Source: an uncultured Ectothiorhodospiraceae bacterium
Lineage (GTDB): Bacteria; Pseudomonadota; Gammaproteobacteria; UBA9214
Length of the DNA stretch: 10,899 nucleotides
NCBI GenBank assembly: GCA_947258945.1
Contig: CAMYKJ010000063.1
Location: 1 to 10,899 of the forward strand
Direction: 5' to 3'
The notes under the pieces were generated by a model. The model made no database searches. It saw only the letters and a program-made list of their open reading frames with translations, and was not told where the DNA came from. Both the position numbers and the translations under genes were made by a program. Positions within the stretch are counted from its first letter, which is position 1; each line of letters begins with the position of its first letter. Shown in pieces: positions 1-6,619 of the stretch.

Positions 1-13
1 ACCGGTTTCGGGA

Positions 14-574
14 GTGTCCAGTAACGGTAAGATGCAACCGCTGGAGGTGCTCGAGTTCTGGTTCGCGCAGGAGTCGCGTGAGCGCTGGTTCAACTCGACC
101 CCCGCGTTTGATGCAGCCATCCGGTCCCGGTTCGAGACCACCTGGGGGCAGGCACGCGACGGCCAGCTGGCTGGCTGGGAAGCGAGCCCCGAGGGTGCGC
201 TGGCACTGGTGATCATACTGGACCAGTTTCCGCTGAATATGTATCGCGGACAGGCGCTGCGTCACAGCACCGAGGCGCAGTCACGCGCGGTCGCTGCGCG
301 CGCCATTGACAGGGGGTTTGACCTCAAGTTGCCGAAGGACCGGCTGGCCTTTCTTTATCTGCCCTATATGCACAGTGAGTCACTGGCCGACCAGGACCGC
401 TCGGTGGAATTGTTCGAACAGGCCGGCCTGGACGCCAACCTCGAGTTTGCCCGTCATCACCGCGACATCGTGCGTCGCTTCGGCCGCTTTCCGCACCGCA
501 ATATCATGCTCGACCGCGACAGTACGCCCGAAGAGCTTGCCTGGCTGGCTTCGCCTGAAGCCTTTAATCCCTGA
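14..574 (+). CDS. DUF924 family protein
   Basis: This is a 186-residue protein of the DUF924 family (usual length about 180-200 residues), which has no established biochemical function. The family hallmarks are visible in order: an early VLEFWF block, the ILDQFPLNMYRG block near residue 70 (the usual form is LLDQFPRN.FRG), LPYMHSESLADQ near residue 120, and a C-terminal HHRDIVRRFGRFPHRN block. The family is predicted to be all-helical and TPR-like; no signal peptide or membrane segment is seen. The GTG at 14 is the first start in the window. The in-frame ATG at 32 puts the conserved EFWF block closer to the N terminus and is at least as likely; neither has a convincing Shine-Dalgarno sequence at good spacing. 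Its 3' end overlaps the end of tcdA, which lies on the other strand. The family call is firm, the start is not. Confidence 0.88.
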   Translation: MSSNGKMQPLEVLEFWFAQESRERWFNSTPAFDAAIRSRFETTWGQARDGQLAGWEASPEGALALVIILDQFPLNMYRGQALRHSTEAQSRAVAARAIDRGFDLKLPKDRLAFLYLPYMHSESLADQDRSVELFEQAGLDANLEFARHHRDIVRRFGRFPHRNIMLDRDSTPEELAWLASPEAFNP

Positions 575-1352
575 CCGGTTCGGTCAGTTTTCCCAGCACG
601 TGGGCCGCGGCCGCCAGGCCGAAGCTGGCCGTGACCGGCATGGCCGAGCCGAGTCCGCCGGCGCAGCTGAGGCCGCCGGCTGCGGCGTTGTCCGGTTTGG
701 CCGGGCTGACGCCACCGTCTTCTGCCGGAAACAGCGGCTGTTCCTCTGAATAGACGCACGGGATATCGAAGCGCCGCCTGGGGTTGGTCGGGAAGTTATA
801 GTCATAACGCAGCAGCTTGCGCGTCTTCGACAACAGGGCGTCGTGTTCGGTCCGGCTGAGGTCCGCCACGCGGATACGGGTCGGGTCGCGTTGCCCGCCG
901 GCCCCGCCGACGGTGATCAGTTTCAGCTTGTTGCGTTTGCAATACGCGATCAGTTGCGCCTTGATGCGATAGCCGTCGACACAGTCGATGAGGTAGTCGA
1001 AGCCGCCGCCAAGCAAGGTTTCCATATTGTCGGCCGTCAGAAATTCCTCGACCGCATGCACCCGGCAGTCCGGGTTGATGGCGTGAATCCGCTCGGCCAT
1101 GACCCGCACCTTGGCCATGCCAAGCGTATCGGTCAGTGCCGGCAACTGGCGGTTGATGTTCGATTCGGCCACGTGGTCGAGATCGACCAGCGTGAGCGTG
1201 CCGACCGCCGAGCGTGCCAGCGCCTCGGCGGCCCAGGAGCCGACGCCGCCGATACCGAGCACGCACACATGCGCCTGCTGCAGGCGATGCAGGCCGGCGT
1301 CGCCGTACAGGCGGCTGATGCCGCCGAAGCGTCGTGTGCTGTCTGCTGTCAT
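564..1352 (-). CDS. tcdA: tRNA threonylcarbamoyladenosine dehydratase TcdA (CsdL)
   Basis: TcdA is an E1/ThiF/MoeB-like enzyme that uses ATP to cyclise t6A at position 37 of ANN-decoding tRNAs into ct6A, in the cytoplasm, often with sulfur-transfer partners CsdA/CsdE. The 262-residue length matches the family (about 268 in E. coli). Visible features are an N-terminal RFGGISRLYG block, the nucleotide-binding GIGGVGSW loop around residue 33, the DLDHVAESNINRQ adenylation motif around residue 57, a DCVDGYRIK segment near residue 123, the DIPCVYSEEQP segment near residue 197, and the C-terminal GSAMPVTASFGLAAAAHVLGKL helix typical of CsdL. ATG at 1352 gives exactly the expected N terminus. No csdA or csdE is seen here. 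It converges with the DUF924 gene (11-bp overlap) and diverges from the TatD gene across 61 bp. Confidence 0.95.
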   Translation of the reverse strand: MTADSTRRFGGISRLYGDAGLHRLQQAHVCVLGIGGVGSWAAEALARSAVGTLTLVDLDHVAESNINRQLPALTDTLGMAKVRVMAERIHAINPDCRVHAVEEFLTADNMETLLGGGFDYLIDCVDGYRIKAQLIAYCKRNKLKLITVGGAGGQRDPTRIRVADLSRTEHDALLSKTRKLLRYDYNFPTNPRRRFDIPCVYSEEQPLFPAEDGGVSPAKPDNAAAGGLSCAGGLGSAMPVTASFGLAAAAHVLGKLTEPVRD

Positions 1353-1413
1353 GGGGCGGCAACATACCAGAAATCCACTGTGTTTGAGGCAACTATCGGC
1401 ATAGAATGAATGT

Positions 1414-2160
1414 ATGGAACTGATCGACAGCCACTGTCACCTCGACCTGCCGGCCTTCGATGCCGACCGTGAGGCGGTGATTGCGCGCAGCCGTGCCAGC
1501 GGCGTGAGCGGGTTTGTCGTGCCGGGGGTGCAGGCATCCGGGTGGGAGCCGTTGTGGCAGTTGAGCCGGCAGGTGCCGGACCTGTACCCGGCCTTCGGAC
1601 TGCACCCGGTGTACCTCGAACAGCATGCCGCGGGTGACGTGGCCCTGCTGGAAACGATGCTTGCCGGCAGGCGACCGGTGGCCATCGGCGAGATCGGGCT
1701 CGACCTGCACGTCCAGGGACTCGATCCCGACCGCCAGCAGGCCCTGTTCGAGGCGCAGCTGGCAATCGCACGCAGCGCGGACCTGCCGGTGATCTTGCAT
1801 GTCCTGAAGGCGCATGACCGGGTGCTGTCCACGCTGCAGCGCATCCGCGTGTCCGGCGGAATCGTGCATGCCTTCAACGGCAGCCTGCAACAGGCGCAGC
1901 GCTACATCGAGCTGGGTTTCAGCTTCGGCTTCGGCGGCATGCTGACATTCGAGCGTTCCAGCAAGCTGCGTGCGCTGGCACGCGAACTGCCACTGGCATC
2001 GATCGTGCTCGAGACCGACGCCCCCGACATGACCGTGATGCAGCATCGCGGCGAGCGCAACAGTCCGGAGTATCTGCCTTACTGCCTGGCGGCCCTGGCC
2101 GGGGAGCGGGATACGGATCCCGATGTAATCGCGCGCGCAGTGGCGCGCTGCATTGAATAG
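1414..2160 (+). CDS. TatD family metal-dependent hydrolase (YjjV-like)
   Basis: TatD proteins are TIM-barrel metal-dependent hydrolases of the amidohydrolase superfamily. Characterised members act as DNases or 3'-5' exonucleases, and TatD is not a Tat translocase component. Metal-ligand positions are all present: the HxH pair in DSHCHLD (H7, H9), GEIGLD (E93), ILH (H129), IVHAFNGS (H152) and ETDAPD (D202). The SLQQAQRYIELG stretch and overall order look closer to YjjV than to TatD proper. At 248 residues it is a little short: the usual C-terminal helix ending N-x-x-x-L-F is absent before the TAG at 2158. ATG triplets at 1406, 1410 and 1414 are clustered; only 1414 is in frame and it starts directly at the conserved block. 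No strong ribosome binding site is seen. First gene of a same-strand run to 2797. Confidence 0.9.
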   Translation: MELIDSHCHLDLPAFDADREAVIARSRASGVSGFVVPGVQASGWEPLWQLSRQVPDLYPAFGLHPVYLEQHAAGDVALLETMLAGRRPVAIGEIGLDLHVQGLDPDRQQALFEAQLAIARSADLPVILHVLKAHDRVLSTLQRIRVSGGIVHAFNGSLQQAQRYIELGFSFGFGGMLTFERSSKLRALARELPLASIVLETDAPDMTVMQHRGERNSPEYLPYCLAALAGERDTDPDVIARAVARCIE

Positions 2161-2161
2161 C

Positions 2162-2281
2162 ATGCGTCTGTTCTGTTACGGCGCCCTGCAGTTACCGGTC
2201 CTCATGGCACGGATCAGCGGTATTCGCGCGCGGTTCGAACGACGCCATCTTGCGACCTGGTTGCGCGGGATCGCTGCATAG
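2162..2281 (+). pseudogene. N-terminal remnant of a gamma-glutamylcyclotransferase-like (AIG2/GGCT) gene
   Basis: A 39-codon frame starts 1 bp after the TatD stop with MRLFCYGALQLPVLMARISG. This resembles the first strand and substrate-binding loop of AIG2-like/gamma-glutamylcyclotransferase proteins, which typically begin (M)RLFVYGTLR.P.V... and carry a Y-G-x-L loop. The family is usually about 110-150 residues and has a catalytic glutamate in the second half. Here the frame hits TAG at 2279 and the DUF2905 gene starts 9 bp later, so the catalytic part is gone and no other frame appears to continue it. I read it as a decayed or deleted gene. Alternatives are a short expressed peptide, or a displaced C terminus of the TatD gene, because the same codons contain the N-x-x-x-L-F ending expected for TatD. 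No Shine-Dalgarno sequence precedes the ATG. Confidence 0.5.
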
Positions 2282-2290
2282 CTGACAGCC

Positions 2291-2500
2291 ATGGGTAAAC
2301 TGCTGATCATCATCGGGCTGGTCATCGTGGTGGCAGGGCTGGTGCTGCAGTTCGCGCCCGGCCTGTTCAGCTGGTTCGGGAACCTCCCGGGTGACATCCG
2401 CCGGGAGGGTGAACACGGCACGCTGTTTATTCCGATCACTTCCATGGTCGTGGTCAGTATCATCGCCAGCATCGTTATCAGCCTGTTTTTCAGGCGCTAG
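2291..2500 (+). CDS. DUF2905 family small membrane protein
   Basis: This 69-residue protein has two predicted membrane helices (about residues 4-21 and 46-66). Between them is a polar loop carrying the family signature: W-F-G-N-L-P-G-D-I-R, followed by the aromatic/proline segment LFIPITSM. DUF2905 proteins are widespread in bacteria, about 70 residues long and without known function. The C terminus ends in FFRR, consistent with a cytoplasmic end by the positive-inside rule. The ATG at 2291 has only a poor ribosome binding site. The cupin gene starts 24 bp after the stop on the same strand, so the two may share a transcript. The family call is confident. Confidence 0.85.
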   Translation: MGKLLIIIGLVIVVAGLVLQFAPGLFSWFGNLPGDIRREGEHGTLFIPITSMVVVSIIASIVISLFFRR

Positions 2501-2524
2501 CCGACAGGTCGCAGGGGGAGCATT

Positions 2525-2797
2525 ATGGAGATCGTAATCGAGCACAACCTGAAACGTTCGCAACTTGATGCACTGGGTGTATTCGACTGGCCGGTGTGGG
2601 AGAAGGAGGTCTCACGCTTTGACTGGACCTATGATACACAGGAGACCTGTTACCTCATTGCGGGCAGCGTAACGGTCACACCGGACGGTGCTGCGCCGGT
2701 TAACATCACGGCCGGCGACTATGTGATCTTCCCCGCCGGACTGTCCTGTATCTGGGATATCAGCGAGCCGGTCTCGAAGCATTACCGGTTCGATTGA
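2525..2797 (+). CDS. small cupin domain protein (cupin_3/DUF861 type)
   Basis: A 90-residue single-domain beta-barrel protein. The pattern W-x-K-E-V-S-R-F-D-W-T-Y, then E-T-C-Y-L-I-A-G-S-V-T-V-T-P-D-G and A-G-D-Y-V-I-F-P-A-G-L matches the cupin_3 (DUF861) group related to ureidoglycine aminohydrolase and EutQ-like proteins. The classical metal-binding histidines of cupin motif 1 are not present, as is common in this subgroup, so no reaction can be assigned from sequence. It appears complete and cytosolic. The start is well supported: a GGGGGAG Shine-Dalgarno sequence lies at about 2514-2520, 4 nt before the ATG. It is the last gene of the plus-strand run that starts with the TatD gene. Confidence 0.85.
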   Translation: MEIVIEHNLKRSQLDALGVFDWPVWEKEVSRFDWTYDTQETCYLIAGSVTVTPDGAAPVNITAGDYVIFPAGLSCIWDISEPVSKHYRFD

Positions 2798-2810
2798 TTT
2801 ATTTGCCCCG

Positions 2811-2826
2811 GGTGGAACGTTTCACC
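2811..2826 (+). other. short near-palindromic hairpin after the cupin gene
   Basis: GGTGGAACGTTTCACC can fold as a 6-bp stem (one G-U pair) with a 4-nt loop, 13 bp after the cupin stop codon. No run of T follows, so it is not a classical intrinsic terminator. It could slow 3' decay of the cupin transcript, or be chance. Confidence 0.2.
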
Positions 2827-2867
2827 GACCGGGTGCTCATAAGTAAACGGATATACTGAAAATATTC

Positions 2868-3012
2868 GCCACAGAGGGCACAGAGTTCACAGAGACAACA
2901 ACAAGGTCATCTTGTTTGTCCCTGGAAGAATTCAATTCCCGTTTTCTGGAAATGACATTAATTCTGTTTAGTGCTTGCTTAAATTCTCTGTGTACTCTGT
3001 GCCCTCTGTGGC
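2868..3012. repeat. inverted-repeat element with 9-bp CACAGAG period
   Basis: The left arm (2868-2895) and right arm (2985-3012) are 28 nt each and complementary at 27 of 28 positions, separated by an 89-bp AT-richer spacer. Within each arm the heptamer CACAGAG (or its complement) recurs every 9 bp, three times. Read on the minus strand, the right arm encodes the peptide [10 protein letters not shown], a string I recognise as recurring in spurious small ORFs of many proteobacterial genomes. This marks a dispersed foldback repeat rather than a gene. The minus-strand frame covering it (2837-3034) is therefore not called as a CDS. There is no transposase, and I see no target-site duplication outside the arms. 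It lies between the cupin gene and the DUF255 gene. Confidence 0.8.
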
Positions 3013-3069
3013 AAAGTTTTAAATTATGAATCAATCGATCGAATACAGTATCTCCGACGGGTATGCGGC

Positions 3070-4998
3070 ATGATCCGGGTCCTGCTTGCCGCCATTCTGC
3101 TGCTGACTGCCGCGATACTCCCTGCGGGCGAACGCGCGGGCGGCTGGCGGCTGGCCGATGAGTCCAGCCCCTATCTGCAACTGCATGCCGACAACCCGGT
3201 CGAGTGGCATCCCTGGAGCGAGACTGCCCTGCAAAAGGCGCGCCGCGAGAACAAGCCGCTGTTCATCTCCATCGGGTACTTCACCTGTCACTGGTGTCAC
3301 GTGATGGCGCGTGAATCGTTCAGCAACGCGGCCATTGCCGAATTGCTGAACGAACATTTCGTGGCCATCAAGATCGACCGCGAACAGCGCCCGGACCTCG
3401 ATGCCGCGTATATGTCGTATGTCGAATTGACGCGAGGCATTGGCGGCTGGCCGCTGTCGGTATGGGCAACGCCCGATGGCGAGCCGTTCCTGGGCGGGAC
3501 CTATTACCCGCCGGAGTCATCGCCGGGGCAGACGGGATTCAGGGAACTGCTTGAGCGCCTGGCAGAATTGTGGGGAAAAGACGAAGCGGCTATCCGCCGG
3601 GCCGCGCAGCAGGCGGTCGACCTGCTGGCATCGCTCGGGCGCCCGGTGCGCCCGGCGGAACTGACCGATGCACCGCTGGCGGCGGCCAGGCAGGAATACC
3701 GCCTGTTGTATGACGATCTGCAGGGTGGCTTCGGTCCGGCGCCGAAGTTTCCGCAGCCGGCGCGCCTTTTGTTCCTGCTGGAGGATACGGAATCCTCCAG
3801 CCGGGACATGGCAGTGCACACGCTGGAGCACATGATCGCCGGTGGTATCCACGACCGCCTGGGCGGCGGTTTCCACCGGTACTCCACCGACTTCGAGTGG
3901 CGCCTGCCGCATTTCGAGAAAATGCTCTATGACCAGGCGCTGGTGGCACGTGCCTGCCTGGTGGCATGGCGCGAGACACGGCGCCCGTTATTCGCCGCTG
4001 CCGCGCGCGCTGTGCTCGATTTCAGTCTGCGCGAACTGCGCCATCCACAGGGCGGTTTTTATTCCGCGCTGGGCGCGGACAGCCCGGTCGATGGCGCTGC
4101 AGATGCGCATATGCAAGAGGGCGCGTTCTACACCTGGCGCTGGGACCAGCTGACCGCGGCCCTCGGTGAGGGTGCGCTGCTGGACTGGGCCGCGGCGCGC
4201 TATGGGCTGTCGCAGCGCGGCAATGCACTGCACGACCCGCTGGGCGAAATGGTCGGCAGGAATGTCCTGGCCGAGCTGCGTGACGAGGGGCAGCTGGCGG
4301 AACAGTTCGATGTCGACCTGCTGACCGCCCGGCAGCGCAATGCGCGCGTGGACGGCCTGTTGCGCGATGCGCGCAGCACGCGCCCGCCGGTGCCGGTCGA
4401 TGACAAGGTTGTGACGGCGTGGAATGGCTACATGATCACCACACTGGCGCTGGCCGGTCGCCTGCTGGATGAACCGCGCTATCTCAAGGCGGCCGAACAG
4501 GCGGCGGGTTTCATGCTGCAACAACTCCACGACGAGGAAGACGACGTGCTGTACCGGGACTGGCGTGACGGCACGCGCGGCTCCGCCGGTTTCAACGAAG
4601 ATTATGCCGGGCTGGCCGAGGGTCTGCTGTCACTCTACCGGGTCACCGGCGAGCGACGCTGGTTGCAACGGGCGCAGGGTCTGGTCGAACAACAGCTCGC
4701 ATTGTTCTGGGATGACACCCACGGCGGTTTCTACAACACGACCGGCGACCGTGCCGGGTGGCTGCGCGAAAAGCGGCTGGTCGATGGTGCCAGTGTGTCG
4801 GACAACGGTGTTTCGCTGCACGTGCTGCTGACGCTCGGACGCATGACGGGACAGCGGAAATATACGGACCGGGCCCGACAGGTGGCGGCCTGGGCCATGG
4901 CGCAGCTTGCCGAAGCCCCGTCCGAGATGCCCTACACACTGCGTGCCTGGCCGCGCTTGCTCGATGCGGAGACTGCATTAGAAAAATCACGTAAATAG
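3070..4998 (+). CDS. thioredoxin-fold DUF255/YyaL family protein, probably exported
   Basis: A 642-residue protein of the YyaL / spermatogenesis-associated-20-like family (about 600-700 residues). The N-terminal thioredoxin-like domain (about residues 25-185) contains [37 protein letters not shown] with a C73-H-W-C76 redox motif, and [10 protein letters not shown]. The rest matches the (alpha/alpha)6-barrel part, with [43 protein letters not shown] and [13 protein letters not shown]. The enzymatic reaction is not established; the barrel resembles glycoside-processing enzymes. Unlike many homologues, it begins with MIR and a hydrophobic stretch to about residue 19 ([16 protein letters not shown]), a likely signal peptide that would place the CxxC in the periplasm; the cleavage site is not clear-cut. 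ATG at 3070 follows a weak ribosome binding site. Family call firm, export inferred. Confidence 0.9.
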   Translation: MIRVLLAAILLLTAAILPAGERAGGWRLADESSPYLQLHADNPVEWHPWSETALQKARRENKPLFISIGYFTCHWCHVMARESFSNAAIAELLNEHFVAIKIDREQRPDLDAAYMSYVELTRGIGGWPLSVWATPDGEPFLGGTYYPPESSPGQTGFRELLERLAELWGKDEAAIRRAAQQAVDLLASLGRPVRPAELTDAPLAAARQEYRLLYDDLQGGFGPAPKFPQPARLLFLLEDTESSSRDMAVHTLEHMIAGGIHDRLGGGFHRYSTDFEWRLPHFEKMLYDQALVARACLVAWRETRRPLFAAAARAVLDFSLRELRHPQGGFYSALGADSPVDGAADAHMQEGAFYTWRWDQLTAALGEGALLDWAAARYGLSQRGNALHDPLGEMVGRNVLAELRDEGQLAEQFDVDLLTARQRNARVDGLLRDARSTRPPVPVDDKVVTAWNGYMITTLALAGRLLDEPRYLKAAEQAAGFMLQQLHDEEDDVLYRDWRDGTRGSAGFNEDYAGLAEGLLSLYRVTGERRWLQRAQGLVEQQLALFWDDTHGGFYNTTGDRAGWLREKRLVDGASVSDNGVSLHVLLTLGRMTGQRKYTDRARQVAAWAMAQLAEAPSEMPYTLRAWPRLLDAETALEKSRK

Positions 4999-5134
4999 TT
5001 GATAAAAAATTATAAAAGCATGATCTGGCGGACGCTCGCTGGTTCCGGCGCGGGGGTATTGGCGCTGCCGTGGTCTGCAGGGGGTCGGGTTAGAACCATG
5101 GCACTCGCCGATGCAACGCACCGGCCAGGATTGA

Positions 5135-6475
5135 TTATTCCGCACGTTCCGGAATCAGCGTGACTTCGACGCGGTTGTTCGCGGCGGCAACCTCATTCCA
5201 TTCGCTTGCCGAGACGCCGGCATCACGCGGCGGGTAGGGCAGTTTCGGCCGGCTGTTTTGATAGTTCACTATTTCGACGCGGATGTCATCACCGTTCACC
5301 AGCGGTGATGTGGCCATGAAGTTGGCAAAGCCGATGGATTGCCGCTCACCGAGCGTCGGCAGCTGGTAGAGCGGGTGGCCGATCAGGCTGCAATCCGACA
5401 TGTAACGCCCGTCATCGGCCATGCGGTAGCCGTCCACCTCGTCACCCGTGAGGCAGAAATCACCGAGATGGGATTCCAGCTGTACGGTGCCCCTGAAACC
5501 CAGGGACGACAGTCGTGTCAGCAGTTCCTGGACCATGGCCAGGCGCTGGTCGCCAAAGGCCACATCCTGCATGTCATAGGCGCTGCTCAGATTGATGGCC
5601 CAGGCAATGCTGTTGTACAGCAGCTGTGTCTGCAGCCGTGAGCCGGCTGCCTGGCTGTCGAGCTGGTCACGCAGGCTGGCACGTTCGGTGCTGCTGTCTT
5701 CCTGCAGTTGCCGTGCAGCGACCAGTTCCTTGACACGCTGGCCGGCGGCGTCCAGCCGGTCGCGCGTTTCGAGATGCAGGTTGTACAGCGACAACAATGC
5801 AACCAGCATGACCAGGAACACCGTCAGCGGCAGCCACAGGCTGGATAGCCCCCCGGGCGAGCCCCTTGCAGCGGACAGTGCATCGATGTCGCTGCGCATA
5901 TCGCGCAGCTCCCCGAGCATTTCGTCGTAACGGTTGTCCGGCAGTTCACCATGCCGGTGATTGACGGATTCGTGATTGCCGACTGCCTCGGCCGCCTCGT
6001 AGGCGATATCCCGGATGTCGCCGGCCTCTGCCGACAGCGCAACCTCCGGTACCTCCTCGAGCAGCATCACGTTACTTTTGCGGTCGGTCTGGCTGCGGCG
6101 TTCGCGGGCGAGTCCCAGGCTGTTCAAGACCTCGAACAGTTCGGCCGGCTCGACATGTTTGGGTACGATACCGATGGCACCCAGCGCGCGGGCCTGGCTG
6201 ACATACAGGTCACCCTCCTTGGAGGTGTACATCATGATCGGAATCGTGGCGGTGTCGGGGTTGCCCTTGATGGCCTCCACGGCCTGGAAGCCATCCATGT
6301 CCGGCATCATGATATCCATGAAGATCACGTCCGGCGTGTTGTTCACCAGGTAGTCGATCGCTTCCGGCGCGGATTCCAGGGTGTCTACATCGAGATTCTG
6401 CTGCTCGAGCATGTGCTTGAGCGTGACGCGCGCCGTCTTGGAATCATCGACAACCAGTGCGAGTCGGTTTGCCAT
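5135..6475 (-). CDS. receiver domain - transmembrane helix - OmpA-like domain protein
   Basis: Residues 1-120 form a complete CheY-like receiver: acidic pair D10-D11, phospho-acceptor D54 in FMDIMMPDMDG, switch T84 and K106. A charged linker (about 127-205) leads to one membrane helix (about 211-233, LWLPLTVFLVMLVALLSL) and then a heptad-like charged stretch (about 234-280) that may be a coiled coil. The C-terminal part (about 300-446) resembles a divergent OmpA/MotB-type domain: L-G-E-R-Q-S-I-G-F-A-N-F at 375-386 matches the usual LSERRA..V..L helix and ANNRVEVTLIP near 432-442 matches the terminal NRRVEV strand. The only two cysteines (C341, C362) lie in this predicted periplasmic part. The receiver would be cytoplasmic, so it could read phosphorylation from a kinase encoded elsewhere. 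It follows ppc by 144 bp and has its own candidate promoter. The receiver and TM calls are firm; the OmpA resemblance is by eye. Confidence 0.85.
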   Translation of the reverse strand: MANRLALVVDDSKTARVTLKHMLEQQNLDVDTLESAPEAIDYLVNNTPDVIFMDIMMPDMDGFQAVEAIKGNPDTATIPIMMYTSKEGDLYVSQARALGAIGIVPKHVEPAELFEVLNSLGLARERRSQTDRKSNVMLLEEVPEVALSAEAGDIRDIAYEAAEAVGNHESVNHRHGELPDNRYDEMLGELRDMRSDIDALSAARGSPGGLSSLWLPLTVFLVMLVALLSLYNLHLETRDRLDAAGQRVKELVAARQLQEDSSTERASLRDQLDSQAAGSRLQTQLLYNSIAWAINLSSAYDMQDVAFGDQRLAMVQELLTRLSSLGFRGTVQLESHLGDFCLTGDEVDGYRMADDGRYMSDCSLIGHPLYQLPTLGERQSIGFANFMATSPLVNGDDIRVEIVNYQNSRPKLPYPPRDAGVSASEWNEVAAANNRVEVTLIPERAE

Positions 6476-6511
6476 GGCCGGGGGCTCTCTGCATTACCTC
6501 GTTGGAATCGG

Positions 6512-6557
6512 CAGGCTGACTATAACCCAACAGCCTGACCCTGTCTGTGAACAGGTC
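6512..6557. repeat. inverted repeats overlapping the candidate promoter
   Basis: CAGGCTG (6512-6518) and its exact complement CAGCCTG (6531-6537) flank the -10 box with a 12-bp interval. A further CAGGCTG lies at 6582-6588. A second imperfect pair, GACCCTGT (6537-6544) and ACAGGTC (6551-6557), covers the -35 box. The arrangement is operator-like, but seven-base arms can occur by chance; it might equally be a weak hairpin after ppc, although no T-run follows on the minus strand. Confidence 0.3.
6519..6547 (-). promoter_or_regulatory. candidate sigma70 promoter of the receiver-TM gene
   Basis: On the minus strand there is a -35 CAGACA (6547-6542, 4/6 to TTGACA) and a -10 TATAGT (6524-6519, 5/6), separated by exactly 17 bp. 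Transcription would start near 6512, about 37 nt upstream of the ATG at 6475, with a GAGAG purine stretch 9 nt before the start codon. This suggests the gene can be transcribed independently of ppc. Confidence 0.5.
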
Positions 6558-6619
6558 GGCGGGCTTGGCGATAAATTTAGACAGGCTGTCGGGCAACCCG
6601 TGGAAATCAGTCCCCGTGA

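Noticed and set aside
1384..1407. TTGAGG and TAGAAT upstream of the TatD gene as a promoter
   Set aside because: The spacing is 12 bp, too short for sigma70, and the TAGAAT ends only 6 nt before the start codon.
802..1409. Overlapping frames across the tcdA region (802-1392 minus, 843-1409 plus)
   Set aside because: They are arginine/alanine-rich or unstructured shadows of tcdA, whose own frame is unambiguous.
2868..3012. CRISPR-like array from repeated CACAGAG units
   Set aside because: The period is 9 bp with 2-bp gaps and the two blocks are inverted, which does not fit direct repeats with spacers; no cas genes are present.
2837..3034. 65-codon minus-strand frame containing [10 protein letters not shown]
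   Set aside because: It is the translation of the inverted-repeat element, with no start signal or family; such peptides recur wherever this repeat occurs.
4999..5134. Search for a terminator between the convergent DUF255 and receiver-TM genes
   Set aside because: AT-rich sequence follows the DUF255 stop, but no stable stem with a T-run was found on either strand.
5020..5163. 47-codon plus-strand frame between the DUF255 gene and the receiver-TM gene
   Set aside because: No ribosome binding site, no recognisable family, and it overlaps the 3' end of the opposite-strand gene; probably chance in GC-rich DNA.
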